Assembly (NCBI GenBank): GCA_016933955.1
Contig: JAFGTT010000022.1
Location: 1-54,934, forward strand
Origin: Candidatus Zixiibacteriota bacterium
GTDB lineage: Bacteria; Zixibacteria; MSB-5A5; GN15; PGXB01
Length of the DNA stretch: 54,934 nucleotides
Direction: 5' to 3'
This document shows, piece after piece, positions 8,386-17,454 of this stretch; the first letter of the stretch is position 1; every line of letters starts with the position of its first letter. The notes under the pieces are model-generated. The model did no database searches. It saw only the letters and a program-made list of their open reading frames with translations, and had not been told where the DNA came from. The position numbers and the translations under genes are program-made.

Positions 8386-9597
8386 CTATTTATCGGAGGT
8401 TAATACAATCAGTGGCGCCTCGGTCGGGCAACCCAGGCGGAAAGGAAACCAGTGGCCGATTCCGGATGTCAAATACATTTGCCCGCCTTCTCTGGTATAT
8501 TTACCCCACAAATAGCGCTCCGGCATAAAGGATGTCCAGAAACTTTGACCGGCATATCCAACCTGCCCGCCATGGGTATGACCCGACAGGGTCAGATCAA
8601 TTTTCAAATCGGCGGCCGGATCGAAACCTTCCGGACGATGGGACATGAGAATTTTGAAGGAATCGGATGGGGCTCCGCTGACAGCCTCTTCAATGGTTTG
8701 ATATAAAAAATCCCGATTATCTTTTCCCATATATCGCGGATCATCGGCTCCGGAAATATAAGCCGTTGCCCCATCAATATTTATACCAACTCCGGAGCTC
8801 CTTAAAAGGGGTATCGGGCTATGGTCAAAAATTTCGATAACATCGCGAATACCTCGATAATATTCATGATTGCCCAGCGAAGCATATTTCCCGAAACGAG
8901 TTTTTAATCCATCCACCAGTTTGAGGACATCAGATAGGATGGTCAAATCATCGGCAATATCTCCGGTATATAATAGTAAATCAGGGGAATACTTTTCGGC
9001 CTTAACCAGTATTTCCTCCAGATCATCAAGGTTTTTATAAATTCCCAGATGGGAGTCCGACAGATGAAGAATTTTGAAGCCCTCCATTTGAGGCGGAAGA
9101 TTTTTAAACTTCATGGCTATTCGGGGAATCTCGGTTTTGCCGTAGGCATGAATTACCCCGGAACCCCCGGCGCTCATACCGGCCAGCGGCAGAGCCGCGG
9201 CCAGTCCCTTTAAAACCCGACGCCGGTTGGAATCGACCAATTTTGTCGCTGTTTTTTTCCGCGATCGGCCTTCCATTCGCAATAGCAGGCTGTTAATTAT
9301 GCCCGACAGAGGCAGGGTAACAGCCAGACCCATAAGGAAAACCAGCATGGTTATCGCCAAGGTGGAACCTATTCCAGTCCATAAAAGCAGATCAGTGAGT
9401 CTGCCGCCCGACCAGATGGCGACTCCGATGATACCCCAAAAGGGCATTATGATTATGGCCCTGCGGATTAATCTGTTATTCCACCAGGATTTATTTAAGT
9501 ATTTCAATATTATCAGATCAACAATGGCAAAAAAGGCCAGAACCGATATACTGAACAAAGATAACCAGAAAAGTCGCATCAGTCTCCCGAAATTCAA
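8386..9597 (-). CDS. Membrane-anchored calcineurin-like metallophosphoesterase
   Basis: A 403-residue protein with about four hydrophobic helices in the first 105 residues and a calcineurin-like phosphoesterase domain after them. Metal-ligand motifs are complete: LSDSHLG (about 179), YTGDIADD (about 211), LGNHEYY (about 241), SHRPEGFD (about 316) and SGHTHGGQVG (about 340). An RR-containing hydrophobic stretch (RRRVLKGLAAALPLAG, about 126-141) precedes the catalytic domain, as in YkuE-type enzymes that are exported or membrane-tethered, so the active site probably faces the periplasm. The substrate is unknown; lipid or UDP-sugar pyrophosphates are handled by some relatives. The start lies divergent from the riboswitch operon. 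Confidence 0.9.
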   Translation of the reverse strand: MNFGRLMRLFWLSLFSISVLAFFAIVDLIILKYLNKSWWNNRLIRRAIIIMPFWGIIGVAIWSGGRLTDLLLWTGIGSTLAITMLVFLMGLAVTLPLSGIINSLLLRMEGRSRKKTATKLVDSNRRRVLKGLAAALPLAGMSAGGSGVIHAYGKTEIPRIAMKFKNLPPQMEGFKILHLSDSHLGIYKNLDDLEEILVKAEKYSPDLLLYTGDIADDLTILSDVLKLVDGLKTRFGKYASLGNHEYYRGIRDVIEIFDHSPIPLLRSSGVGINIDGATAYISGADDPRYMGKDNRDFLYQTIEEAVSGAPSDSFKILMSHRPEGFDPAADLKIDLTLSGHTHGGQVGYAGQSFWTSFMPERYLWGKYTREGGQMYLTSGIGHWFPFRLGCPTEAPLIVLTSDK

Positions 9598-9670
9598 TTA
9601 TCGAATCGGATACAATTATTAATTATAATCGATTAATGAGGCTCCGAGTTCAGCAAAAGCAAAAAAAGAC

Positions 9671-9699
9671 TTGATTTTAAGGTTAATCTAAACTTAAAT
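9671..9699 (+). promoter_or_regulatory. Candidate sigma70-type promoter for the TPP riboswitch operon
   Basis: TTGATT (9671-9676), 17 bases, then TTAAAT (9694-9699), in an AT-rich stretch just before the aptamer. The fit is moderate and the A/T bias makes chance matches likely, but a promoter must lie here because the upstream gene is divergent. Confidence 0.4.
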
Positions 9700-9717
9700 T
9701 ATAAAAAATAAAATATA

Positions 9718-9801
9718 GATCCGTTGGGGGTGGCCCAAAAGGCCTGAGATTATACCCCCCGAACCTGACCCGGATAATACCGGCGTAGGGAAACGGGAAA
9801 T
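9718..9801 (+). promoter_or_regulatory. TPP (thiamine pyrophosphate) riboswitch aptamer, THI element
   Basis: All conserved blocks of the THI-box are present in order: GGGGGTGGCCC...GGCCTGAGATTATACCC (CTGAGA at 9744-9749), GAACCTGA (9761-9768), then CCGGATAATACCGG and GCGTAGGGA (9783-9791). CCGTT (9721-9725) and AACGG (9792-9796) close the aptamer as stem P1. Such RNAs bind thiamine pyrophosphate and turn off downstream genes. A terminator hairpin follows within 25 bases. It controls the TonB-dependent receptor and symporter behind it, which predicts that both serve thiamine or thiamine-precursor uptake. Confidence 0.96.
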
Positions 9802-9820
9802 CATGACAGATTCCTCATGT

Positions 9821-9860
9821 CCACTATACCGGTCTATTGCCGGGAGGTGGTTTTTTATTT
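9821..9860 (+). terminator. Riboswitch expression platform: conditional terminator
   Basis: CCAC (9821-9824) pairs with GTGG (9847-9850) and CCGG (9829-9832) with CCGG (9840-9843), separated by a small internal loop, and the stem is followed directly by TTTTTTATTT (9851-9860). This is the expected off-switch of the TPP riboswitch. The competing antiterminator pairing could not be settled by eye. Confidence 0.7.
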
Positions 9861-9886
9861 GGCCCAATGAAAGTAAGGAGTCCGTC

Positions 9887-12358
9887 ATGAGACCTGTCAG
9901 CCTTCTCATAACAGCATTTATGTTATTGTTATTTAATAACATAAATGCAATTACAATCGGCGGCCGAGTTCTTGACCGCGATCGCAATCCGATTGAAGGA
10001 GTCACTGTTCAAACCGAGCAGACCGCTTTCATTACCCAAACGGATAAAAGCGGCCATTTTGAAATCAACACCGGTGACAAAACTACCGCCAGTCTCACTT
10101 TCAGCCATATCGGTTATCAACCGAGTATGATCAGCCTGAAAAAAGCCAAAGATTTGACTGATCTCGAAATCATACTCGATTATGCCATTTATCCCGGACA
10201 GAAAATCCGGGTGACAGCCATGCGGGCGATCACCGGTTTGACCCCGGTTGCCTTTGCCGATTTCACCCCGGATGAAATCAAACGGGATTACACGGTCGAA
10301 GATTTCCCGGTCCTTCTGGAAAGTACCCCGAACATGTATGCTATATCATACACCGGCGGGGCGGTCGGAGCCAGCGATTATAAAATCCGCGGGTTCGACT
10401 ACAAACGAGTCGGGGTGTATGTCAACGGGATTCCGCTCAACGATCCCGAGGATCGCTTCACCTATTTTTACGATCTGCCTGATTTTGCCTCGAATGTCGC
10501 CGATATTCAGGTACAACGCGGGGTGGGTAACTCGCTTTACGGCGATGCCACTTTCGGGGGATCAATCAATATCGCGTCGGCCGGACTCGATCAGACCCGG
10601 CGGATTGGGGTCAGTACCGGCTACGGACGATATACCGCCGACGATGAACTGACCGCAGCCATGCGGCGTCAAACGGTCGAATATTCTTCGGGACTGATCG
10701 ACGGTCACTGGTCGCTGGCGGGACGGTACTCCAAACTCTACAGCGGCGGTTACCGTGATCATGGCTGGTATGACGGCTGGTCGTACTACCTGTCGCTGTC
10801 CCGTCTCGATAACAATATGACTACCACCGTTAACCTGTATGGTGGACCGATGCAGGCGGCTCTGGCTTTCGATGGTATCGACCGGGCTACCGAAATGGCC
10901 GACCGCCGCACCAACTGGACCTGGTACGAAAACGAAAAGGATGATTTTAATCAACCTCATTACGAACTTCATAACACCTACAGGATCAACGATAAAATCT
11001 CGGTCAAGAACACCCTCTATTATATCCGGGGTAAAGGTTTTTATGAGCAGTACAAGGATGATCGTGATATCTATGAGTACAATATCCCGCCGGAGGCTTT
11101 AATCGACCCAGGTCTTACCGAAGTCGACCTGGTGCGCCAGAAATGGGTGGCCAAAAACCAGTACGGCTGGAACCCGAGGCTGGATATCGACCATTCCCGC
11201 GGTACCGCCTCGCTGGGCGGATCGTTTTATTATTTCGATGCGGAACACTGGGGCCAGGTTATCTGGGCGGAAAATTTGAACAACCGGCTCGATCCGCGTC
11301 ATCGCTACTATGAATATTTCGGGACCAAATACTCGGCCTCGATCTATGCCCTCGATTATTATTCCCTGACCGATAAAATCCGCCTCATGGGTAACCTTCA
11401 ACTGCGCTATCTGAAATACGATTTCGACCAAACCCGGCTGGGTGCTCTACCGGGTTACCGGTATGATATCGACTGGGTATTTCTTTCGCCACGCGCCGGA
11501 ATCACCTACCTGCCGAATGACCGGACCGATATCTATTTCAGTTTCGCGGCCGCCTCCCGTGAGCCGGCCGATGTTACCATCTACGATGCCGAGGAAGTCG
11601 GTGCCTTTCCGTCACTGGCCGTGGATAATATCGTCGAAACCGCCTCAGGAGATACGGTGTACTACTTCGGCGATCCCCTGATCGATCCCGAACGAGTCTA
11701 TAATTTCGAGCTGGGCGGTAATGTCAGGGGTGATTCCTACCGGATCGGAGTCAACCTGTTCTGGATGGAGTTCTATAACGAAATCGTTCCGGGTAACGGT
11801 ATCGATGATGACGGCCGGCCGCGGATCACCAATGCCGACCGGTCAGTTCATTCCGGAATCGAATTTGATGGCGCTCTGCGTCCCCATCGGTATCTCGAGC
11901 TTTCCGCCAACGCCGCCTACAATTACAACCGGCTGAAAGACTTCGTGATAGAAAATGATAATGACTGGGACGGGCAGGTCGATGAAATCGTTGATTACTC
12001 CGGTAATCCCACCGCCGGTTTTCCAGAATATCTGGCCAACCTGACAGCCGATTTTGACTGTAATCCGGTTCGTCTCACCTATCACCTGCGATCAGTCGGC
12101 AAACAATATATCGAAAACGGCAATAACGACAGCCTGTCGATCGGGGATTACATGGTTTCATCGCTATCCGGTTCGTTCTCAATCGGGAGATTTTCCGGCC
12201 TGGGAAGGTTGACCATTACCGGGACCGTCAATAACCTCTTTAACGCCAAATACGAGCAAGGGGGATATTCATATCTGTACGATGGCGTCATGGCCGGAGA
12301 ATATTACCCCGCCGCCGAACGGAATTTTTACTTCGAGCTGAAATGGGAGTTGGAATAG
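9887..12358 (+). CDS. TonB-dependent outer-membrane receptor, probable thiamine uptake
   Basis: An 823-residue receptor. A signal peptide (MRPVSLLITAFMLLLFNNINA) is followed by a carboxypeptidase-regulatory-like domain at about 24-100. The TonB plug is at about 115-235, with DYKIRGFDYKRVGVYVNGIP and VQRGVGNSLYGDATFGGSIN. The rest is a beta barrel with a typical C-terminal segment ending in an alternating aromatic strand (NFYFELKWELE). ATG 9887 is the start because TAAGGAG lies just before it; an in-frame ATG at 9803 falls inside the riboswitch. It would move a scarce solute across the outer membrane using TonB energy. The TPP riboswitch points to thiamine or a precursor as cargo. Confidence 0.93.
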   Translation: MRPVSLLITAFMLLLFNNINAITIGGRVLDRDRNPIEGVTVQTEQTAFITQTDKSGHFEINTGDKTTASLTFSHIGYQPSMISLKKAKDLTDLEIILDYAIYPGQKIRVTAMRAITGLTPVAFADFTPDEIKRDYTVEDFPVLLESTPNMYAISYTGGAVGASDYKIRGFDYKRVGVYVNGIPLNDPEDRFTYFYDLPDFASNVADIQVQRGVGNSLYGDATFGGSINIASAGLDQTRRIGVSTGYGRYTADDELTAAMRRQTVEYSSGLIDGHWSLAGRYSKLYSGGYRDHGWYDGWSYYLSLSRLDNNMTTTVNLYGGPMQAALAFDGIDRATEMADRRTNWTWYENEKDDFNQPHYELHNTYRINDKISVKNTLYYIRGKGFYEQYKDDRDIYEYNIPPEALIDPGLTEVDLVRQKWVAKNQYGWNPRLDIDHSRGTASLGGSFYYFDAEHWGQVIWAENLNNRLDPRHRYYEYFGTKYSASIYALDYYSLTDKIRLMGNLQLRYLKYDFDQTRLGALPGYRYDIDWVFLSPRAGITYLPNDRTDIYFSFAAASREPADVTIYDAEEVGAFPSLAVDNIVETASGDTVYYFGDPLIDPERVYNFELGGNVRGDSYRIGVNLFWMEFYNEIVPGNGIDDDGRPRITNADRSVHSGIEFDGALRPHRYLELSANAAYNYNRLKDFVIENDNDWDGQVDEIVDYSGNPTAGFPEYLANLTADFDCNPVRLTYHLRSVGKQYIENGNNDSLSIGDYMVSSLSGSFSIGRFSGLGRLTITGTVNNLFNAKYEQGGYSYLYDGVMAGEYYPAAERNFYFELKWELE

Positions 12359-12366
12359 AGTAACCC

Positions 12367-13749
12367 TTGACCGTTATAGATTACATAATTATCCTGGCCT
12401 ATCTGGGCGCCCTGGTGTTTCTGGGGATTGTCCGCCGGTCGGATAAAAACGAGACTGCGGCCGATTTTATTCTGGGCGGACGCATGTTGACTCTGCCGGC
12501 TTTTATCGCCACCCTGGTTTCAACCTGGTATGGCGGTATTCTCGGGATCGGGGAGTACAGCTACAATTATGGTCTTTCCACCTGGCTGGTGTTCGGAGTG
12601 CCGTACTATCTGGCCGCCATCCTGTTTGCCCTTTTTATAGCCAAAAAGGCACGCCGTTCCGATATCCTGACTATTCCCGACCGGCTCGATAATGTCTATG
12701 GCCGGCCGACAGCCGTGGCCGGGTCGATCATCCTCTTTCTGATGACCCTCCCGGGAGCCTATATTCTGATGCTGGCGGTACTGCTTAAAGTGCTGTGGGG
12801 TTGGCCGCTCTGGCAGGGGGCGATTGCCGGAACCATTTTTTCTCTATTTTATGTTCATCTCGGGGGATTCCGATCGGTGGTCCGGACCGACCTGCTTCAG
12901 TTTTTACTTATGTTTCTCGGTTTTTTCATATTACTGGCGGTTCTAGTCGGGCGTTACGGCGGCCTGGGATTTGTACAAAATTCCGTCCCGACTGAAAACC
13001 TCACCTGGCACGGCGGTAACAGCCCCATGTATATCGCCGTATGGTATGTCATTGCCCTGGCCACCCTGATCGAACCGTCGTTTTATCAACGATGTTACGC
13101 CGCCAGATCCGAAGCCGTCGCCAAAAAAGGGATTTTAATATCAGTAATTTTCTGGATTGTCTTCGATTTTATGACTACCTCCTGCGGCCTCTATGCCCGC
13201 GCCCTGCTTCCCGATCTGGCCGATCCGGCCGCCTCCTATCCGGCCCTGGCCGTCAAAGTTCTTCCGGCCGGTCTTCTGGGTATTTTCGCTCTGGCCCTGC
13301 TGGCAACAATTATGTCGACAGTCGACTCCTATTCTTTCCTGGCCGCCTCGACTTTCAGCCGTGATATTGTCTGGCGGATTTTCCGGGTTCCCGATGAAAA
13401 AATGAAATACTATACACGAATCGGGCTGGCTCTTTCAGCCGTTCTGGCGGTCACGGCCGCCCTCTTTTTCCGATCAATTGTCGATATCTGGCATCATTTT
13501 GGGTCGGTCGGGACTCCGGCTCTTCTGGTTCCGCTCTTTTTTGCTTTCAACGGACGCCGCCGGATGCCGCCCAAAACGGCCTTCATTTCGGTGATTGTCT
13601 CGGGCGGATTGTCACTGGCCTGGCTTATTTCGGGATTTTGGGGAGCCGAGGGCGAATACTGGCTGGGGATTCAGCCGATCTTTCCCGGCCTGGCCGTTTC
13701 CATTCTCTTTTATCTTTTAGGAAGCAAAAGGGTTGAAAATGTTACCTGA
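12367..13749 (+). CDS. Sodium:solute symporter family permease, probable thiamine/precursor transporter
   Basis: A 460-residue inner-membrane protein of the sodium:solute symporter superfamily, almost wholly hydrophobic with about a dozen helices. Family features seen are ADFILGGRMLTLPAFIATLVSTW near residue 31, GGFRSVVRTDLLQF near 160, and LLATIMSTVDSYSFLAASTFSRD near 310, which holds the conserved sodium-site helix. The start is TTG at 12367, eight bases after the receptor stop, with only a weak ribosome binding site, so translation is probably coupled to the receptor. With the TPP riboswitch upstream, the pair is best read as an outer- plus inner-membrane thiamine uptake route. The family also carries sugars, pantothenate and others, so the cargo is inferred. 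Confidence 0.88.
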   Translation: MTVIDYIIILAYLGALVFLGIVRRSDKNETAADFILGGRMLTLPAFIATLVSTWYGGILGIGEYSYNYGLSTWLVFGVPYYLAAILFALFIAKKARRSDILTIPDRLDNVYGRPTAVAGSIILFLMTLPGAYILMLAVLLKVLWGWPLWQGAIAGTIFSLFYVHLGGFRSVVRTDLLQFLLMFLGFFILLAVLVGRYGGLGFVQNSVPTENLTWHGGNSPMYIAVWYVIALATLIEPSFYQRCYAARSEAVAKKGILISVIFWIVFDFMTTSCGLYARALLPDLADPAASYPALAVKVLPAGLLGIFALALLATIMSTVDSYSFLAASTFSRDIVWRIFRVPDEKMKYYTRIGLALSAVLAVTAALFFRSIVDIWHHFGSVGTPALLVPLFFAFNGRRRMPPKTAFISVIVSGGLSLAWLISGFWGAEGEYWLGIQPIFPGLAVSILFYLLGSKRVENVT

Positions 13750-13829
13750 CATGATTATTTTAGTCCTCAAATGATTTCCCTGAGTAACGTGTTTGCTGAT
13801 GATATACCATATTTAAATCTGGCAGGAGT

Positions 13830-15005
13830 ATGATAAATCTTGAGAGGATCCAGGGCTTTCTGAAATCGGAAAAAATCGATGCCTGGTTGATGGCCGATTT
13901 CCACGCCCGTAATAATATCGCTGTCGATCTGCTCGATCTGACCGCCCATATCACCCGGCGTTCCTTTTATCTGATCCCGGCCGACGGTCAACCGGTGGCG
14001 TTGGTACACAATATCGAAAAAGACCGTTTTGTTCATCTCCCGGGCCGGAAACTAACCTTTTCTTCCTATAAAAGCCTTGAGACACATCTGGCCGCCATGC
14101 TTTCCGGTTATACCCGGGTGGCTATGGAGTATTCACCCAAAGGCCGCCTGCCGTATATCGGGCTGGTTGATGCCGGGACAATCGAACTGGTCAAATCAAT
14201 CGGTGTTGAAATTGTTTCCTCGGCCGATATTGTCTCCTTCTTCCAGGCCCGGATGACATCCGACCAGATCAAGATGCATAAAAAAGCCGCCGTCCTTATC
14301 AACCGGATCAAAGATGATATCTTTGATTTCATCTCCGACTCGCTACGCAAGAAGCAGCATCTCAACGAGCGGATGGTGGTTTTGAGAATTTTGCGTAAGT
14401 TCGAAGAAAACGGCATGATTACCGATTTTCCCCCCTGTTGTGCTATCGATGCCGATATCTGTAATCCACATTATGAGCCGAGTGAATCGAAATCATCACC
14501 GATTATCGAAGGCTCGCTGGTATTGATCGATCTCTGGGCCAAACTTAAGATTCCAAACTCAATCTTTGCCGATATCACCTGGATGGCCTATGCCGGGGAA
14601 AGCGTTCCCGATGAATACCGGCGGCTTTTTGAAGTGGTAACTTTCGCCCGCGATAAAGCTGTCAATTTTCTCCGGCAGAAATTTGTCGAGGGACCGGTGT
14701 ATGGCTACGAGGTCGATAATGCCTGCCGCTCGGTTATTGAAGAAGCCGGATATGGCGATTATTTCTTCCATCGCACCGGCCATTCGATTCTCGAGAATGT
14801 CCATGGTCCGGGGCCGAATATCGACAACCTGGAAACCGAGGATCGACGAAAACTCCTGGCCGGGCACCTTTTCTCGATTGAACCGGGTATCTATCTGGAT
14901 AATTTCGGCTTTCGTTCCGAGATTGACTGCCTGCTGACCGAGGATGGACCCGAGGTTACAACCCTGCCGATGCAGACCGAAATCCTGCCTCTTATGCGGA
15001 GTTGA
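13830..15005 (+). CDS. M24-family metallopeptidase (Xaa-Pro peptidase-like)
   Basis: A 391-residue protein with a creatinase-like N-terminal domain and a pita-bread M24 catalytic domain. All five expected metal ligands appear: Asp in VLIDLWAK (about 233), Asp in FADITW (about 246), His in RTGHS (about 317), Glu in SIEPGIYL (about 351) and Glu in FRSEID (about 362). It probably removes N-terminal residues next to proline or hydrolyses related C-N bonds. CAGGAG stands before the ATG. It lies 80 bases after the symporter and may or may not share its transcript. The M24 group includes non-proline enzymes, so substrate specificity is open. Confidence 0.88.
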   Translation: MINLERIQGFLKSEKIDAWLMADFHARNNIAVDLLDLTAHITRRSFYLIPADGQPVALVHNIEKDRFVHLPGRKLTFSSYKSLETHLAAMLSGYTRVAMEYSPKGRLPYIGLVDAGTIELVKSIGVEIVSSADIVSFFQARMTSDQIKMHKKAAVLINRIKDDIFDFISDSLRKKQHLNERMVVLRILRKFEENGMITDFPPCCAIDADICNPHYEPSESKSSPIIEGSLVLIDLWAKLKIPNSIFADITWMAYAGESVPDEYRRLFEVVTFARDKAVNFLRQKFVEGPVYGYEVDNACRSVIEEAGYGDYFFHRTGHSILENVHGPGPNIDNLETEDRRKLLAGHLFSIEPGIYLDNFGFRSEIDCLLTEDGPEVTTLPMQTEILPLMRS

Positions 15006-15122
15006 TCGACCCCGATGGCGGTGTGATGGAATTAAATATTGATAATAGTTGCCGGTTTTACTAAACTGCCTTTGACCTCCGGTCATAAACCGGATTCGAA
15101 CCCGGTCGCCGAGATTTTTTAT

Positions 15123-15674
15123 ATGTATTTTACACCGCGCATGGTCCAGATTGTGGCCGATCAATATGGCTATCCGCCGGTGATTAAGATGGATGCTCCG
15201 GTGGACGAACAGGAATACAATTTTATCCGATCCACCCAGACCTTTGGCCGCTGTCACGATATCACCGTTTATGCCTTCAAGAATAATAAGATTGTTGTCA
15301 ATGCCAAGCATCATTATCCGGACGGTCTCTACCGGGCGCCATCGGGTGGATTGAAGCCGGGCGAAGATTTTCACGAGGGTGTACATCGCGAGATGTACGA
15401 GGAAACCGGGACAAAAATTGAACTGGTCAAATATATCCTGCAGGTCAATGTATATTTCTCATGCGGGCGGAAACTCCTTCCCTGGCGGACCCATGTTTTC
15501 ACAGCCAGATATATATCGGGCCGGATTCGGCCGATCGACATCCGGGAAATCCGAGAAGTGAAACTGGCCGATCTCTCGGAATTCGAGCAATACAAAAAGA
15601 TTATCTCCGGCATGGAATCAGGTGGGCTGTCCTACCGGGCCCGGTTGCATGATGAAGTGCTGAGATTTTTATAG
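15123..15674 (+). CDS. NUDIX hydrolase
   Basis: A NUDIX-domain protein of about 184 residues. The Nudix box GX5EX7REUXEEXGU is perfect: GGLKPGEDFHEG then VHREMYEETG (about residues 73-95), with the metal-binding REMYEE. These enzymes cleave nucleoside diphosphates linked to another moiety. The start is uncertain: the frame is open to a TTG at 15039, but ATG 15123 is the first convincing start. There is no strong ribosome binding site. Upstream, 15085-15110 contains a tRNA-like TTCGAA stem on the minus strand that does not form a real tRNA. Twelve bases separate it from the methyltransferase gene downstream, with which it probably forms an operon. Confidence 0.85.
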   Translation: MYFTPRMVQIVADQYGYPPVIKMDAPVDEQEYNFIRSTQTFGRCHDITVYAFKNNKIVVNAKHHYPDGLYRAPSGGLKPGEDFHEGVHREMYEETGTKIELVKYILQVNVYFSCGRKLLPWRTHVFTARYISGRIRPIDIREIREVKLADLSEFEQYKKIISGMESGGLSYRARLHDEVLRFL

Positions 15675-15685
15675 CGGAGACAGCG

Positions 15686-16255
15686 ATGGAAAGACATGTT
15701 ATCGACCGGCAATATGTTGAACTCCAGTCATTTGGTTACCAGGGGCGGCTGCTCGATATCGGGGGCGGCGGTGAGGGAATCATCGGGCAACTGCTGGGGA
15801 ATGATATTTTCGCTATTGATATTAGACGGTCGGAACTCGATGAGGCTCCGCCGGGCCCGATCAAGATTGTCATGGATGCGCGCTGTCTGGCTTTCCCCGA
15901 TCAAACATTTGAGGTCGTGACCGCCTTTTATTCTCTGATGTATATGGATCGCGGCGATCACGAGCAGGTTTTCAGCCAGATCGCCCGGGTCCTGAAACCC
16001 GGCGGGATATTTTTGGTCTGGGATAATATTATCCCGCCGTATCGACCGGGGGATAAGGAGATTTATATGATTCCTCTGGAAATTAAAATCGACGATCGCA
16101 CTATAAAAACCGGCTATGGAACACGATGGGAAAACCGCCGCCAGAATTGTGAATATTTCGTCGATCTGGCCGAAATGGCCGGTCTGCAATATCTGGCTTC
16201 GTCCTCAAGTCAGCAGAATTTTTATATCAGGTTCTGGCGGCCGATGGAAGGATAA
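15686..16255 (+). CDS. Class I SAM-dependent methyltransferase
   Basis: A 189-residue methyltransferase. Motif I is Gly-rich (LLDIGGGGEG, about 22-31), followed by AIDIRRSELDEAP for the adenosine-ribose acidic residue (about 43) and the UbiE-like LKPGGIFLVWDNI (about 109-121). It would transfer a methyl group from S-adenosylmethionine to a small molecule or lipid; the acceptor cannot be told. GGAGACAGCG precedes the ATG. It follows the NUDIX gene by a few bases in the same direction and the two are probably cotranscribed. Confidence 0.85.
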   Translation: MERHVIDRQYVELQSFGYQGRLLDIGGGGEGIIGQLLGNDIFAIDIRRSELDEAPPGPIKIVMDARCLAFPDQTFEVVTAFYSLMYMDRGDHEQVFSQIARVLKPGGIFLVWDNIIPPYRPGDKEIYMIPLEIKIDDRTIKTGYGTRWENRRQNCEYFVDLAEMAGLQYLASSSSQQNFYIRFWRPMEG

Positions 16256-16287
16256 ATTGTCATGATATTTTGGGTTTAAGGTGACTT

Positions 16288-16522
16288 ATGACAAAGGAAA
16301 ATCAACCTAATTTTATCTGTCCCATTTGTTCGACGGCAAAACCTTTAAGTGAAGGCCGGTCCGCGGAATTGATACTTGGCCCGGTCGGAGATTGAAATAA
16401 GACAACTCCATGCCAAACTGGATCAACTGATGAACCATTCCTGGCAGAGATTGCTTAAAATCCAGCAGGTTCAAGTCGAATTGATGGGCGATATGGCTAA
16501 TCTTAAAGAAGGCAAACGATAA
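16288..16522 (+). pseudogene. DUF1003 membrane-protein remnant with internal deletion and frameshift
   Basis: ATG 16288 opens a 35-codon frame containing CPICSTAKPLSEGRSAELI, which matches my memory of DUF1003 N-termini (a CxxC motif and PLSE..). It stops at 16395. In the next frame, 16376-16522 encodes LARSEIEIRQLHAKL followed by HSWQRLLKIQQVQVELM, which matches DUF1003 C-termini (AE-EI-QLH-KLD...QW--LL-IQQ-Q). The hydrophobic core of about 80-100 residues that should join them is missing. I read this as a deletion of the membrane part of the gene that also shifted the frame. The first half could still make a 35-residue CxxC peptide. Confidence 0.7.
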
Positions 16523-16657
16523 GAAGCTTCCGCTCGCTTCATCGAGCCATCAACAGCAAAAATCAAGAATCCGGATCCCACCAATTTTCACGTCGGCCCA
16601 TGGGGAACCAGAATGCCCCGGAATATGTTAAAAAAGAAAAACAACCGGGGCAGAGTC

Positions 16658-17239
16658 ATGAGAAAGCAATTAAAAACCAAAAGATTCGGCAAATCAGGAA
16701 ATTACCATATTGCCCTTCTGATATTTCTTATTCTGATGCTTATCTCGTGTCGCCAAAAGGAGATAGCGGCGCAAAGCTGTGATGTTGAATCGGGAATACC
16801 GGCCGGGGAGATGTTAAAACAGGAGTCCGACATGAAGTTTGAAGTTAATAAAAGCGATGACCAATGGCGCGGGGAATTAACCCCGGAGCAGTATCTAATA
16901 ACGCGTCAAAAGGGAACCGAACCGGCTTTCACAGGTCAATATTACCATTTCAAAGGTGATGGGGTCTATAAATGTGTCTGTTGCGGCAATGAGTTGTTCG
17001 CTTCGGATACCAAATACGAATCCGGTTCGGGCTGGCCGAGCTTTTGGAAGCCACTCTCCGACAATAATATCCGCGAGTTAAAAGATGACCGGATGGGGAT
17101 GGTGCGGACCGAGGTGATCTGCAGTAAATGTGGGGCGCATCTGGGACATGTTTTCGATGATGGCCCGAAGCCAACCGGACAACGCTATTGTATTAACTCG
17201 GCCGCACTCGATTTCGTTGCGGACTCAAAAGAAAAATAG
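16658..17239 (+). CDS. msrB: Peptide-methionine (R)-S-oxide reductase MsrB, lipoprotein form
   Basis: An MsrB that repairs oxidised methionine in proteins. Two zinc-binding pairs are present (CVCC near residue 105, CSKC near 154). So are the substrate loop [10 protein letters not shown] and the catalytic RYCINSAAL (Cys near 177). Before the domain lies an unusual export signal: a basic N-region, then [14 protein letters not shown], a lipobox, so the enzyme is probably tethered to the outer face of a membrane and guards envelope proteins. I prefer ATG 16658 (GGGG about 7 bases upstream); in-frame ATGs at 16613 and 16628 are alternatives. A terminator follows at 17277. Confidence 0.9.
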   Translation: MRKQLKTKRFGKSGNYHIALLIFLILMLISCRQKEIAAQSCDVESGIPAGEMLKQESDMKFEVNKSDDQWRGELTPEQYLITRQKGTEPAFTGQYYHFKGDGVYKCVCCGNELFASDTKYESGSGWPSFWKPLSDNNIRELKDDRMGMVRTEVICSKCGAHLGHVFDDGPKPTGQRYCINSAALDFVADSKEK

Positions 17240-17276
17240 AAGTGCGGCCCGCGTTTTAATTTCGATTTCAATTAAA

Positions 17277-17310
17277 TCAGGGTTTTCATATCCCTGACTT
17301 TTTTCTTTCT
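17277..17310 (+). terminator. Rho-independent terminator after msrB
   Basis: TCAGGG (17277-17282) pairs with CCCTGA (17292-17297), followed by CTTTTTTCTTTCT. It lies 38 bases after the msrB stop. Confidence 0.75.
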
Positions 17311-17454
17311 AATTCAGCCAAAAATAGTATATTTGTACATAAGGCATTCAATATCTGATTTCTAAATTTATTCGGACCGAAAACAGCTTCCATGTTCGCA
17401 AATAATTAAGAGCCCGTTCGGCTATGATGATTGATTGAAATAAAAGGAGGTTTT

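Noticed and set aside
15085-15112. tRNA-like T-arm (GGTTCGAATCC) on the minus strand
   Set aside because: The five-pair stem does not form in the tRNA register, and no anticodon arm or acceptor stem surrounds it.
14559-15386. Minus-strand frame spanning M24 and NUDIX genes
   Set aside because: Crosses two genes with complete catalytic motifs on the other strand.
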